Source: Nitratireductor arenosus (GTDB lineage Bacteria > Pseudomonadota > Alphaproteobacteria > Rhizobiales > Rhizobiaceae). Taken from it: a stretch of DNA of 64,000 nucleotides. Below the pieces are notes generated by a model, which saw only the letters and a program-made list of their open reading frames with translations, was not told where the DNA came from and did no database searches. The position numbers and the translations under genes were made by a program. Within the stretch, counting starts at the first letter, position 1, and every line of letters starts with the position of its first letter. Shown piece by piece: positions 44,483-52,528 of the stretch. The stretch is taken from positions 532,001 to 596,000 of the forward strand of contig NZ_WPHG01000001.1 in assembly GCF_009742725.1 (NCBI RefSeq). Direction: 5' to 3'.

Positions 44483-44941
44483 CTATAACTCGTCGTCGGA
44501 AAGCGGCTCGTCGTCGTCATCGAGGTTTTCGCGATAGATCGCATAGGCTGCGATCGCCGCTAGCGGAATGGCGATCTGTCCAACGAGGCTACGCGACCGA
44601 ATGATCGACGGCAGCGCTGCAAGCGCTGCAGTCACGGCGAAAGACTTGACCTGTTCGGCCCGTTTTTCTTCCGCACGCCGCCGTATCCGCAACCCCACGA
44701 TCATGCGATGCACGATCAGGATCAGCCCGGCGAGCACGATGAAGCCGACGCCGAAAGCGGTCGTGGTGTAGAGCGCGCCGTAGCGCTCGGACACGAAGAT
44801 GAAGGCGGCGGCGACCAGAAAGCCCAGGCCGAGCAGCAGCGCCGCGCCGGCAAGCGCGAAATCGATCACGGCCCGGCGAAACCGCCGCGCCGCCCGCTTG
44901 GCATCGAGGCCGGCGAGCAGTTCGATTGCCGATTTGAGCAT
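44483..44941 (-). CDS. Membrane protein of the phage-holin-like/DUF1469 type
   Basis: 152 residues. Two hydrophobic segments (LAGAALLLGLGFLVAAAFIFVS and FGVGFIVLAGLILIVHRMIVGL) are preceded by a basic helix, with a third weaker one near residues 118-135 (LVGQIAIPLAAIAAYAIY) and an acidic tail (DDDDEPLSDDEL). The layout recalls small envelope-stress proteins encoded next to DUF883 genes, as here: the DUF883 gene ends 17 bases upstream in the same direction. Function is unknown. Confidence 0.65.
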   Translation of the reverse strand: MLKSAIELLAGLDAKRAARRFRRAVIDFALAGAALLLGLGFLVAAAFIFVSERYGALYTTTAFGVGFIVLAGLILIVHRMIVGLRIRRRAEEKRAEQVKSFAVTAALAALPSIIRSRSLVGQIAIPLAAIAAYAIYRENLDDDDEPLSDDEL

Positions 44942-44958
44942 GTGATGCAGCCCGAACC

Positions 44959-45300
44959 TTAGCGTCGTGCGATCAGGGCGAACAGGAAACCGACGCCGGC
45001 GGCGATCGCCAGCGACGTAACCGGCTTGCGGCGGACATTCTCCACCAGCTGGGTTTCGATATCCTTGGCGTTGGCGCGCAATTCCTCGAGCGCGGCCTCG
45101 CCCTGCTCGCGCAGATGATCACGGCCGCTAGCCGCCGCCTTGCGTGCCGCTTTCGCCGAGCGCTCGCCCGAGCCGGCAAGCTGTGCCTTGACGGCCGCCA
45201 GTTCCTCTTTCAGCGCCTCGATCTGCGCCTCGAATTCCGCCTGTGCCTCAGTCTTCCCGGCGGCGGCCGATTTGGCGGTTGCGGTCCGTGCAGCGTTCAT
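44959..45300 (-). CDS. DUF883/ElaB-like membrane-anchored protein
   Basis: 113 residues. A long helical, coiled-coil-prone region (EAQAEFEAQIEALKEELAAVKAQLAG, and RDHLREQGEAALEELRANAKDIETQLVENVRRKP) ends in a C-terminal membrane anchor (LAIAAGVGFLFALIARR). This is the DUF883 (ElaB/YqjD/YgaM) plan: a tail-anchored inner-membrane protein, some of which bind ribosomes in stationary phase. The ATG at 45300 is chosen; about 52 upstream codons are open but not family-like. It is co-transcribed with the following membrane-protein gene. The 259-base gap to the next gene holds no feature I can support. Confidence 0.8.
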   Translation of the reverse strand: MNAARTATAKSAAAGKTEAQAEFEAQIEALKEELAAVKAQLAGSGERSAKAARKAAASGRDHLREQGEAALEELRANAKDIETQLVENVRRKPVTSLAIAAGVGFLFALIARR

Positions 45301-45559
45301 GTTTGGCTCCCTGTCTTGTTCATGCATGGCATGGACCGAACGCATACAGCCGACGGTCGTTCCCCAAAATCGTGAGAGCCATGAAAATCGGTTTCGCCGG
45401 CCGAGTCCAGCCGCAATCTCGTCGCCATGACGCCGACCGGCAACGCACCCGTCCAACGGGCACCGGAACCGCGATGCGGTGCCGGCCTGAGTGCGCTATT
45501 TGACATATGTCGGAACTGAAGGGCGCTAGCATCGTTTCCATAGGCGAAAGGAACGCACC

Positions 45560-45892
45560 ATGGAACACATTGCCGCCTTACTTCTCGTTATCGGATGTTC
45601 CGGTGATCTTGGCGACTGCCGTGAAATCCCGGTGGACGTACCGATTTTCGAAACGCGGGAGGAATGCCGTGATGCTTTGCGCGAGGTTCCCGAAGAGGGC
45701 AATCAGGAAACGCCTCGGATCATGGCGACATGCGTGAATGTCGATCCCGCCCTGGTTTACGACGACGCAGAGCTGGTCTGGCATGTTGCTGCCGACGGCC
45801 GCCTCGAAGCCGCCCTGGAGCGAGCCGACGTCCTGACGGCGTTTAATACCCATCGCGCGAGCGAGGGGCTTGCAATCGCAAAGGAATTCTGA
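45560..45892 (+). CDS. Uncharacterised cysteine-containing protein, possibly exported
   Basis: 110 residues. A short hydrophobic start (HIAALLLVIGCSG) might act as an uncleaved or weak signal; four cysteines (about residues 13, 20, 36 and 58) could form disulfides. The segment DVPIFETREECRDALREVPEEG recalls small hypothetical proteins of Hyphomicrobiales, but I can assign no function. The ATG at 45560 follows GAAAGGAA. It is separated by 76 bases from the next lipoprotein gene in the same direction. Confidence 0.65.
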   Translation: MEHIAALLLVIGCSGDLGDCREIPVDVPIFETREECRDALREVPEEGNQETPRIMATCVNVDPALVYDDAELVWHVAADGRLEAALERADVLTAFNTHRASEGLAIAKEF

Positions 45893-45968
45893 AGCAATCG
45901 CGCTGGCATCGCCCCCGATGCGAGGGTAAGGGTTTGAAGGGACTTCACCGAAGAATGGAGAGAATGGA

Positions 45969-46226
45969 ATGAGGAAATTGTTGCTAGTCGCGGCGGCTGT
46001 CGTGACGCTTGCCGGCTGCACCACGGCCGAGCGCGACGCCACGCTGGGCGGGGCGGCGGGTGCCGCGATCGGCGGACTGGCCTCTGGAACTGCGTCCGGT
46101 GCGGTCATCGGCGGTGTCGTCGGAGCGGCGAGCGGCGTGTTGATCGGCAAGGCGACGCGGCGCGGCTGGTGCGTCTATCGCGATCGTCGCGGCCGTCTCT
46201 ACGAAGCCCGCTGTCGCGGCCTCTAA
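45969..46226 (+). CDS. Glycine-zipper lipoprotein (85 aa)
   Basis: 85 residues. A lipoprotein signal peptide ends in the lipobox LAGC (about residues 14-17). A glycine-zipper segment (GGAAGAAIGGLASGTASGAVIGGVVGAASGVLIG) follows, of the kind seen in outer-membrane SlyB/OsmB-like proteins, and a basic tail with two cysteines (WCVYRDRRGRLYEARCRGL) that may form a disulfide. It probably sits at the outer membrane. The ATG at 45969 is preceded by GGAGAGAATGGA. A strong terminator follows 25 bases after the stop. Confidence 0.82.
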   Translation: MRKLLLVAAAVVTLAGCTTAERDATLGGAAGAAIGGLASGTASGAVIGGVVGAASGVLIGKATRRGWCVYRDRRGRLYEARCRGL

Positions 46227-46250
46227 GACCTACCCGGCACAACATTCGCG

Positions 46251-46284
46251 AACCGGCCGCGTGGTGACGCGCGGCCGGTTTTTT
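46251..46284 (+). terminator. Factor-independent terminator after the glycine-zipper lipoprotein gene
   Basis: Perfect 11-bp arms AACCGGCCGCG and CGCGGCCGGTT around an 8-base loop, followed by four more T residues (46281-46284). It is the clearest intrinsic terminator in the window and lies between two convergent genes. Confidence 0.9.
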
Positions 46285-46323
46285 CGTCCATAAACCGCCT
46301 TTCAACACCATAGCCCGAACGGT

Positions 46324-47112
46324 TCAGGCCACAGCGCTCAGCGCACCGGGTCCCGGCGTGGCGCCGGCCGGGCATTTTCCCAGGATGATCATGCCCAGCA
46401 CCTCGTCCTCGGTGACATCGCCGGTGCCGGCGGTCCCCACGACTTGTCCGTTCTTCATCACGCAGACGCGGTCGGCGAGATCGAACACGTCATGGATGTC
46501 GTGGCTGATCAGGAAAATGCCGATCCCCTCGGATTTGAGCTGTTTGACCAGTTCGGCCACCTGGGCAGTTTCCTGCGGGCCGAGTGCTGCGGTCGGCTCG
46601 TCCATGATCAGGATGCGCGCGTTGAACAGGATCGCCCGCGCGATGGCGACCGACTGGCGCTGACCGCCCGAGAGCGCCTTGACCGGGTCCTTGAACCGTT
46701 CGAAACGCGGATTGAGCCGTCCCATCACCTCGCGCGCTTCCGCCTCCATGGCGACATCGTCGAGCGTGCCCCAAGGCGTCAGGCGCTCGCGACCCAGAAA
46801 CAGGTTGGCGGCGGCGTCGACATTGTCGGCCAGCGCCAGCGTCTGGTAGATCGTTTCGATGCCGTAATGCTTGGCATCGCGCGGATTGTTGATCGCGACC
46901 GGCTTGCCGTCGACGCGGATCTCGCCCGCGTCGCGCTTGTAGGCACCGGACAGGATCTTGATCAGCGTCGACTTACCCGCGCCGTTGTGCCCGAGCAGCG
47001 CCATCACCTCGCCCGGATAGAGATCGACCGACGCGTCGTCGACGGCGCGGATGCCACCGAAGGCAATCGAGACATTGTTCATCTCGACCAGCGGCGTTTG
47101 CGTAACGCTCAT
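46324..47112 (-). CDS. xylG: Xylose-type sugar ABC transporter, ATP-binding protein (single-domain)
   Basis: 262 residues, half the size of E. coli XylG, as is usual in Hyphomicrobiales FrcA/XylG-like ATPases with one nucleotide-binding domain. Walker [17 protein letters not shown], signature [15 protein letters not shown], Walker [12 protein letters not shown] and the switch histidine [10 protein letters not shown] are intact. It powers uptake by the XylH permease, whose gene ends 10 bases upstream. The ATG at 47112 follows GGAGACG. Sugar identity is inferred from XylF and the ROK neighbour. Confidence 0.88.
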   Translation of the reverse strand: MSVTQTPLVEMNNVSIAFGGIRAVDDASVDLYPGEVMALLGHNGAGKSTLIKILSGAYKRDAGEIRVDGKPVAINNPRDAKHYGIETIYQTLALADNVDAAANLFLGRERLTPWGTLDDVAMEAEAREVMGRLNPRFERFKDPVKALSGGQRQSVAIARAILFNARILIMDEPTAALGPQETAQVAELVKQLKSEGIGIFLISHDIHDVFDLADRVCVMKNGQVVGTAGTGDVTEDEVLGMIILGKCPAGATPGPGALSAVA

Positions 47113-47122
47113 CGTCTCCTCC

Positions 47123-48433
47123 CTACTGAACCCGGCGGCGATAGATCGTGTCGACCCACACCGCGACGACCAGCACGAGCCCGACCACGATGTTCTGCAG
47201 TGGGGTGTCGACGCCGAGCAGCACCATGCCGGACTGGAGCGACTGCATCAAAACCGCGCCGAGCATGGCGCCGGCCACCGTGCCGGCCCCACCGGCGAGC
47301 GACGTGCCGCCGATCACCGCCGCCGCGATCACCAGGAGTTCGTCGAGCGTGCCCTGGGCGTTGGTCGCGGCGTTGAGGCGTGCGGTCGAGATAGCCGAGC
47401 CGACCGCGGCCAGAGCGCCCATCAGGATGAAGATCTTCATCACAACCCAGCGCGTATTGATGCCCGCCAGTTCCGCCGCCTCGGGATTGCCGCCAATGGC
47501 GAAGACATAGCGGCCGAAGCGGGTTCGCGTCGCGATGAAGGTCATAGCCAGTCCGGCGCCGAGCGCGATCAGCACCGGTATGGCGATACCGTGGGCGATG
47601 AAGACGTCCTCGGGAACCGGCAGACCCAGCCCCTCGAAATGGCGGCGCACGATACCGATCGGCCACGGGTAGGAATTGACGATCCAGACCGCGCCGAGGA
47701 TCAGCGCCGAGGCGACGACACCGAGGAAAATCTCGGCCCAGACCGGACGCAGCGGAAACGCGAAACGTTTGCGCTGGATACGGCCGTTGACCAGCACAAG
47801 CATCACGGCGACACAGCCAACTATGCCGATGATCCAGCTCCAGGTCGCCCCGATCGAACCGGCCGGACCGCCGCCCATCAGCCGGAACGTGGCGTCCATC
47901 GGCGCGACGGTGCGTCCGCTCGTGACCCACCAGGCCGCGCCGCGCCAGACAAGCAGACCGCCGAGCGTGACGATGAAGGCCGGAACCCCCAGATAGGCGA
48001 TGACGTAGCCCTGCAGGCCGCCGATCATCGCGCCGACGCCGATACCGACGACGAGCGCGATCACCCAGATCCAGGGATTGCCGAAATCGAGGCTTTGCGG
48101 CAGCAGCTCCGCCTGTACGACGCCCATCACCATGCCGACGAATCCAAGGATCGAACCGACCGACAGGTCGATATTGCGGGTGACGATCACCAGCACCATC
48201 CCGGTCGCCATCACCGCGATCGACGACGATTGGACCGACAGGTTCCAAAGATTGCGCGGCGTCAGGAACAGGCCGCCCGACAGGAGATGAAAGCCGGCCC
48301 AGATCAGCACCAGCGCGCCGATCATGCCGAGCATGCGCGTATCGAGTTCGGTCGCCTTCAAAAAGCTCGCCACCGGACCGGCCGCGGTCGTGCGTGCCCG
48401 ATCGGCCGGTACCGCCGAAGTCGCTTCCGACAT
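47123..48433 (-). CDS. xylH: Xylose-type sugar ABC transporter permease
   Basis: 436 residues, about ten or more membrane helices of the BPD_transp_2 type. Diagnostic stretches include [70 protein letters not shown] and [26 protein letters not shown]. The length (over 400) and central insertion fit XylH rather than the roughly 330-residue ribose permease. It forms the sugar channel with XylG. The start is the ATG at 48433. Confidence 0.9.
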   Translation of the reverse strand: MSEATSAVPADRARTTAAGPVASFLKATELDTRMLGMIGALVLIWAGFHLLSGGLFLTPRNLWNLSVQSSSIAVMATGMVLVIVTRNIDLSVGSILGFVGMVMGVVQAELLPQSLDFGNPWIWVIALVVGIGVGAMIGGLQGYVIAYLGVPAFIVTLGGLLVWRGAAWWVTSGRTVAPMDATFRLMGGGPAGSIGATWSWIIGIVGCVAVMLVLVNGRIQRKRFAFPLRPVWAEIFLGVVASALILGAVWIVNSYPWPIGIVRRHFEGLGLPVPEDVFIAHGIAIPVLIALGAGLAMTFIATRTRFGRYVFAIGGNPEAAELAGINTRWVVMKIFILMGALAAVGSAISTARLNAATNAQGTLDELLVIAAAVIGGTSLAGGAGTVAGAMLGAVLMQSLQSGMVLLGVDTPLQNIVVGLVLVVAVWVDTIYRRRVQ

Positions 48434-48553
48434 CGTTTCCTCCCCCCTTTGTCCTCGGGGCCGTCACCGTCTGCGCGGTGCTATGTTCTGGAGACTAAAG
48501 CAAAGCCGGGTCGGATTGAACCATTCCGTCCGGTCCGGTCGTGCCTTGGAGCA

Positions 48554-48584
48554 CGCGCCGCGATGTGCGTCATACCGCGGCGCG
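48554..48584 (-). other. GC-rich hairpin after xylF
   Basis: Perfect arms CGCGCCGCG and CGCGGCGCG with a 13-base loop, 16 bases after the xylF stop on the minus strand, with no T-tract. It lies in the 167-base gap before xylH. Confidence 0.55.
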
Positions 48585-48600
48585 CGGGTAAGCAGCCGTG

Positions 48601-49641
48601 TCAGCCGCAAACCTCGGCCTGACCGGCGGGAACGCCTTGACAGACCACATCTTTTTCCACCCAACCCGCGTCGATGACGAGATTGAGCGTGTCCGTGGTG
48701 ATCGGAATCGGCGCCAGGAAGACGGCGTTCATCTCGACGCCGTTCGGTCCGCCGGACCATTTTTGCGCGTCGGGGATGTCCGCCATCGCGGTGCCTTCGG
48801 CCATCATCGAGGCGATTTCGGCTGCGGCCTTGCCGAGCTCGCGCGCGTCTTTCCACACCGAGACGGTTTGCGTGCCCAGGGCCACGCGGTTCAGGGCGGC
48901 ATGGTCGCCGTCCTGACCGGACACCGGCACCGAGCCGGCCAAACCCTGCGCGTCGAGCGCCGCGACGACGCCACCGGCCGTCCCGTCGTTGGAAGCCACC
49001 ACCGCGTCGACCGCGTTGTCGTTGGCGGTCAGGATCTGCTCCATGTTCTTCTGCGCGTTGGCCGGCAGCCAGCCGTCGGTATAGGCTTCGCCGACATTCT
49101 TGATCTTGCCGGCGTCGATCGCCTCCTTCAGCACTTCCATCTGGCCGGAGAACAGGAAATCCGCGTTCGGGTCCGACGAAGAGCCCTTGATGAAGGCGTA
49201 GTTGCCTTCGGGCTTCACCTTGAAGACCTCTCGGGCCTGCATGCGACCGACTTCCTTATTGTCGAAGGTCAGATAGAAGGCTTCCGGATTTTCGATCAGG
49301 CGGTCGTAGCCCACAACCGGGATGCCTTCCGCGACCGCCTTTTCGACCGCCGGGCCGATGGCGGAGGCGTCCTGCGCCAGGATGATCAGTGCATTGGCGC
49401 CTTGCGCGATTAGCGCTTCGACGTCGGTCAGCTGTTTGGCGGCGGACGATTGCGCATCGGCCGAGATATAGGTGTCGCCGGCCGCCTCGATCGCCGCCTT
49501 CATGGCCGCTTCGTCGGTTTTCCAGCGTTCTTCCTGAAAATTCGACCAGGACACGCCGATGGTCTTGTCCTTGGCGAAGGCGGCGCCGGAAATCGGCAGG
49601 GCGAATACGGCGCAGCTCAGCGCCAGAGCCAGTCTGTTCAT
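48601..49641 (-). CDS. xylF: D-xylose ABC transporter, substrate-binding protein
   Basis: 346 residues. A signal peptide ([20 protein letters not shown], cleavage near residue 23) precedes the type-1 periplasmic fold. [64 protein letters not shown] and the C-terminal [15 protein letters not shown] match XylF. It captures xylose in the periplasm. The ATG at 49641 follows GGAGGAAAAC; an upstream in-frame codon at 49659 is unlikely. It is divergent from a ROK regulator, the common layout for xylose uptake in Hyphomicrobiales. Confidence 0.9.
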   Translation of the reverse strand: MNRLALALSCAVFALPISGAAFAKDKTIGVSWSNFQEERWKTDEAAMKAAIEAAGDTYISADAQSSAAKQLTDVEALIAQGANALIILAQDASAIGPAVEKAVAEGIPVVGYDRLIENPEAFYLTFDNKEVGRMQAREVFKVKPEGNYAFIKGSSSDPNADFLFSGQMEVLKEAIDAGKIKNVGEAYTDGWLPANAQKNMEQILTANDNAVDAVVASNDGTAGGVVAALDAQGLAGSVPVSGQDGDHAALNRVALGTQTVSVWKDARELGKAAAEIASMMAEGTAMADIPDAQKWSGGPNGVEMNAVFLAPIPITTDTLNLVIDAGWVEKDVVCQGVPAGQAEVCG

Positions 49642-49712
49642 GTTTTCCTCCCGGTACATCGTGCACTCAATGGCCGGAGCGGTGCGAGCGGACCGGCCGC
49701 CGCCTCTATTAA

Positions 49713-49725
49713 TTCGAGGCTCGAA
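49713..49725. promoter_or_regulatory. Palindrome TTCGAG-G-CTCGAA in the xylF-ROK divergent region
   Basis: Perfect 6-bp arms with a one-base centre, flanked by A/T-rich DNA, about 70 bases upstream of xylF. It is a candidate operator for the adjacent ROK repressor. Confidence 0.45.
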
Positions 49726-49781
49726 AAAAATAGTGACTCACCCGGAAAGCTGTGTCAAGATGATTTTCGGGCGCCCTAACG

Positions 49782-49796
49782 TGTTGCAATGCAACA
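49782..49796. promoter_or_regulatory. Palindrome TGTTGCA-A-TGCAACA in the xylF-ROK divergent region
   Basis: Perfect 7-bp arms with a one-base centre, 49 bases upstream of the ROK start codon. It may be the operator through which the ROK protein represses its own gene and xylF. Confidence 0.5.
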
Positions 49797-49844
49797 TACA
49801 ATTCCTGCAAAGCTGCCGGGACGCTCTAGGGAGGAAGACGCCGC

Positions 49845-51092
49845 ATGACGGCGATCGCACGTTCGGACGATGTACGCCGGCAGAACCGGCGCCTGGTGCT
49901 TTCGGTGCTCCGGCGCAGCGAGAAACTCTCGCGCACCGAGATCACGGCCCGCACCGGCCTGAGCCCTTCCACCGTCTCCGCCATCACCTCCGACCTCCTG
50001 TCGGACGGCATCCTGCGCGAACTCCGCGACGGCGACGCGACGGCGACGCGACGCGGCCGGCCCCAAGTCGCGCTCGGCCTCAACCCCGATGCGGCGGCGG
50101 TGATTGCCGTCGTGTTGTCGCTCAACGCGCTGTCGGCCGCCCTGATCGATTACGCGGGCGATGTCATTGTCAGCGAACAGTCCCGCCTCGACACGCTGGC
50201 CATGTCGGGTGACGAGATCGCAGCCAGCGTCCGTGCCATGGTCGGCACCTTGGTCGACGAGGCCACCTATCGCGACATGCGCGTGCCGCGGATCGCGGTC
50301 GCCTTCCAAGGTATCACCGATGCCGGCGCGCGCACGCTGTTATGGTCGCCGATCACGCGCGAGATCGACATTCCGCTCGGTGACGCGCTCGAAGGCGCCT
50401 TCGGCATTCCCGTTACCGTGGAAAACGACTGCAACATGATCGCCGTTGCGCTCAAGGCGAAGGACCCCGGGCATTACGGCGAAAACTTCATCGCCGTCCT
50501 GCTGTCGCACGGCCTCGGCATGGGGATGATGGTGCGCGGCGAACTATTCACCGGCACCAAATCCTCCGGCGGCGAGTTCGGCCACATGAACCACGTTCCC
50601 GATGGAGCGCTGTGCCGCTGCGGACGGCGCGGCTGCATTGAGGCCTATGCGGGCAATTATGCGATCTGGCGCGCGGCGCGCAATCTGGGCGATGACACGC
50701 CGCCCGCCGCCGATATCGCCGACGCCGACATGGCCGCGCTGGCGGCCGCGGCGCGCGCCGCCGACGGGCCGGAACGCCGGGCCTTCCATGCGGCCGGCCG
50801 GGCGATCGGCTTCGGCCTCGGCAGCCTGTTTGCCATCCTCGACCCGGCGCCGGTGGCGATCGTCGGCCAGGGCGCCCTCGCCTTCGACCTGATCGAGGGA
50901 CCGTTGCTGGAGGCGCTGGCAAAAACCGCCGGCGGCCAGCACCATCCCATCCCAAGCTTCCACACCGACCCTGACGAGATGCCGCTGATCCGCGCCGGCT
51001 GCGCCATGCGCGCACTGACCTTCGTCGATCGGGAAATCTTCGCACGCGGCGCTGTCTCGCCCGTGGCCGGTTCGGGTCGGGCGGTCGCATGA
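49845..51092 (+). CDS. ROK-family transcriptional repressor, XylR-like
   Basis: 415 residues. An N-terminal winged helix (SEKLSRTEITARTGLSPSTVSAITSDLLSDGIL, about residues 26-58) is joined to a ROK sugar-kinase-like domain with ENDCNMIAVA, GTKSSGGEFGHMNH and the zinc motif CRCGRRGCIEAY (about residues 264-275). It would bind operators in the divergent region and release them on sugar binding, controlling xylFHG. The ATG at 49845 follows GGGAGGAAG. Unusually, its stop overlaps the start of a di-heme oxidoreductase gene (ATGA), so both are one transcript. Confidence 0.9.
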   Translation: MTAIARSDDVRRQNRRLVLSVLRRSEKLSRTEITARTGLSPSTVSAITSDLLSDGILRELRDGDATATRRGRPQVALGLNPDAAAVIAVVLSLNALSAALIDYAGDVIVSEQSRLDTLAMSGDEIAASVRAMVGTLVDEATYRDMRVPRIAVAFQGITDAGARTLLWSPITREIDIPLGDALEGAFGIPVTVENDCNMIAVALKAKDPGHYGENFIAVLLSHGLGMGMMVRGELFTGTKSSGGEFGHMNHVPDGALCRCGRRGCIEAYAGNYAIWRAARNLGDDTPPAADIADADMAALAAAARAADGPERRAFHAAGRAIGFGLGSLFAILDPAPVAIVGQGALAFDLIEGPLLEALAKTAGGQHHPIPSFHTDPDEMPLIRAGCAMRALTFVDREIFARGAVSPVAGSGRAVA

Positions 51093-52528
51093 AACGCCAC
51101 GCTATCAATATCCTCGCCGCTGCCGTGGTCGCCGGCTTTCTTGCCGTACGCCCGGCGGCCGGCGCGGAGCCCTGGGCCGAACGCGTCGTCACCCGTCACG
51201 TCGATCAGTCGCGGCTCGGCGGGCGACTCGACCGCGACGCGCTCGCCGAATTGCGCGCGGCGGGCGAGCACCTGTTCACCGGCCGTTTCACCGCGCTTGA
51301 CGGCGTCGGCCGGCCACTCGCCACCCAGGCCATCATCCCCACCAAACGCAAGCGGCCGCCCGAAACCGCGTTCAGCCGGACGTCGGGCATGGATTCCAAC
51401 GCCTGCTCGTCCTGCCACAACCAGCCGCTTGCCGGCGGCGCCGGCGATTTCGTCGCCAATGTATTCGTCTCGGAAGGTTTCGAGAGTTTCGACTTCGATT
51501 CCACCGATCCGCAATTCTCCAACGAACGCGGCACCAACCATTTGTTCGGCGCCGGGCTGATCGAGCTTCTGGGGCGCGAGATCACCGCCGAGCTGAAGAC
51601 GATCCGCAAGGCCGCGCTGGCCGAGGCGCGGGCAACCGGCGCGCCGGCGACCCGCGCGCTTGCCGCCAAGGGCATCGATTACGGCACGATCACCGCCCAT
51701 CCAGACGGCGTGCTCGACATGGCGGGCATCACCGGCGTCGACGCGGATCTGACGGTCAGGCCGTTCAGCCAGAAGGGCGTCATGACGTCGCTGCGCCAAT
51801 TCACCGTCAACGCGCTCAACCACCATCACGGCATGCAGCCGCAAGAGCGTTTCGGCGCACGCTGGACCGGCGAGCGCGACCATGACGGCGACGGCCATGA
51901 CGACGAGATCAGCGCCGGCGACGTGTCGGCGCTCGTCGCCTGGCAGGCCGGCCTGCCGGCACCGGTGCGCGCCGTGCCCGACGAGGCCGCATGGCGCGCG
52001 GCCGCCGCCCGCGGAGAGACGACTTTCGCCGCCATCGGCTGCGAGACCTGCCACAAGCCGTTCCTGCCGCTGGCCTCGCTCGAATTCGCCGATCCCGGCC
52101 CCCACGACATGGCCGGCACGCTGCGCGCGGGCGATGTCGAGAAAGGCGCGATCTACGACCTTGCCCTGCTCGAATGGACCAAACGCCTGCCGCGCAACGC
52201 CAAGGGCGAGGTCATGGTCCCGCTGTTCGGGGACCTGAAGCGCCACCGGATCGCCGACCGCCAGGTCGCCGTGCTCGGCAACGAGCTGCTCGCCCAGCGT
52301 TTCGTGGAACGCAACGTCTTCATGACGGCCGAGCTGTGGGGCGTCGGCTCGACCGATCCTTACGGCCATCGCAACGACCTGCCTTCGCTCGACAGCGTGA
52401 TCCGCGCCCATGGCGGCGACGCACGCCGGGCGCGCGACAATTACCTCGCGCTAGCCGAAACCGAGCGCAGCGCCCTGATCGCCTTTCTGAAGACCCTGGT
52501 GATCGAGCCGGAGCGGGTAACGCCATGA
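51089..52528 (+). CDS. Di-heme oxidoreductase (DHOR/DUF1111 family), periplasmic
   Basis: 479 residues with a signal peptide (NILAAAVVAGFLAVRPAAGA, cleavage near residue 26). Two c-type heme sites are present: CSSCH (about residue 107) and CETCH (about residue 320), with LFTGRFTALDGVGRP and VMTSLRQFTVNALNHHHGMQP in between. The family is putative di-heme peroxidases or thiol oxidoreductases acting in the periplasm; substrates are largely unknown. A calcium-binding-like DHDGDGHDDE lies at about residue 270. The start overlaps the ROK gene, and the stop overlaps the FG-GAP gene downstream, giving a tightly coupled trio. Confidence 0.87.
   Translation: MKRHAINILAAAVVAGFLAVRPAAGAEPWAERVVTRHVDQSRLGGRLDRDALAELRAAGEHLFTGRFTALDGVGRPLATQAIIPTKRKRPPETAFSRTSGMDSNACSSCHNQPLAGGAGDFVANVFVSEGFESFDFDSTDPQFSNERGTNHLFGAGLIELLGREITAELKTIRKAALAEARATGAPATRALAAKGIDYGTITAHPDGVLDMAGITGVDADLTVRPFSQKGVMTSLRQFTVNALNHHHGMQPQERFGARWTGERDHDGDGHDDEISAGDVSALVAWQAGLPAPVRAVPDEAAWRAAAARGETTFAAIGCETCHKPFLPLASLEFADPGPHDMAGTLRAGDVEKGAIYDLALLEWTKRLPRNAKGEVMVPLFGDLKRHRIADRQVAVLGNELLAQRFVERNVFMTAELWGVGSTDPYGHRNDLPSLDSVIRAHGGDARRARDNYLALAETERSALIAFLKTLVIEPERVTP

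Noticed and set aside
50657-52411. 584-codon antisense frame across ROK and di-heme genes
   Set aside because: Spans two well-supported genes and reads as the complement of their codons.
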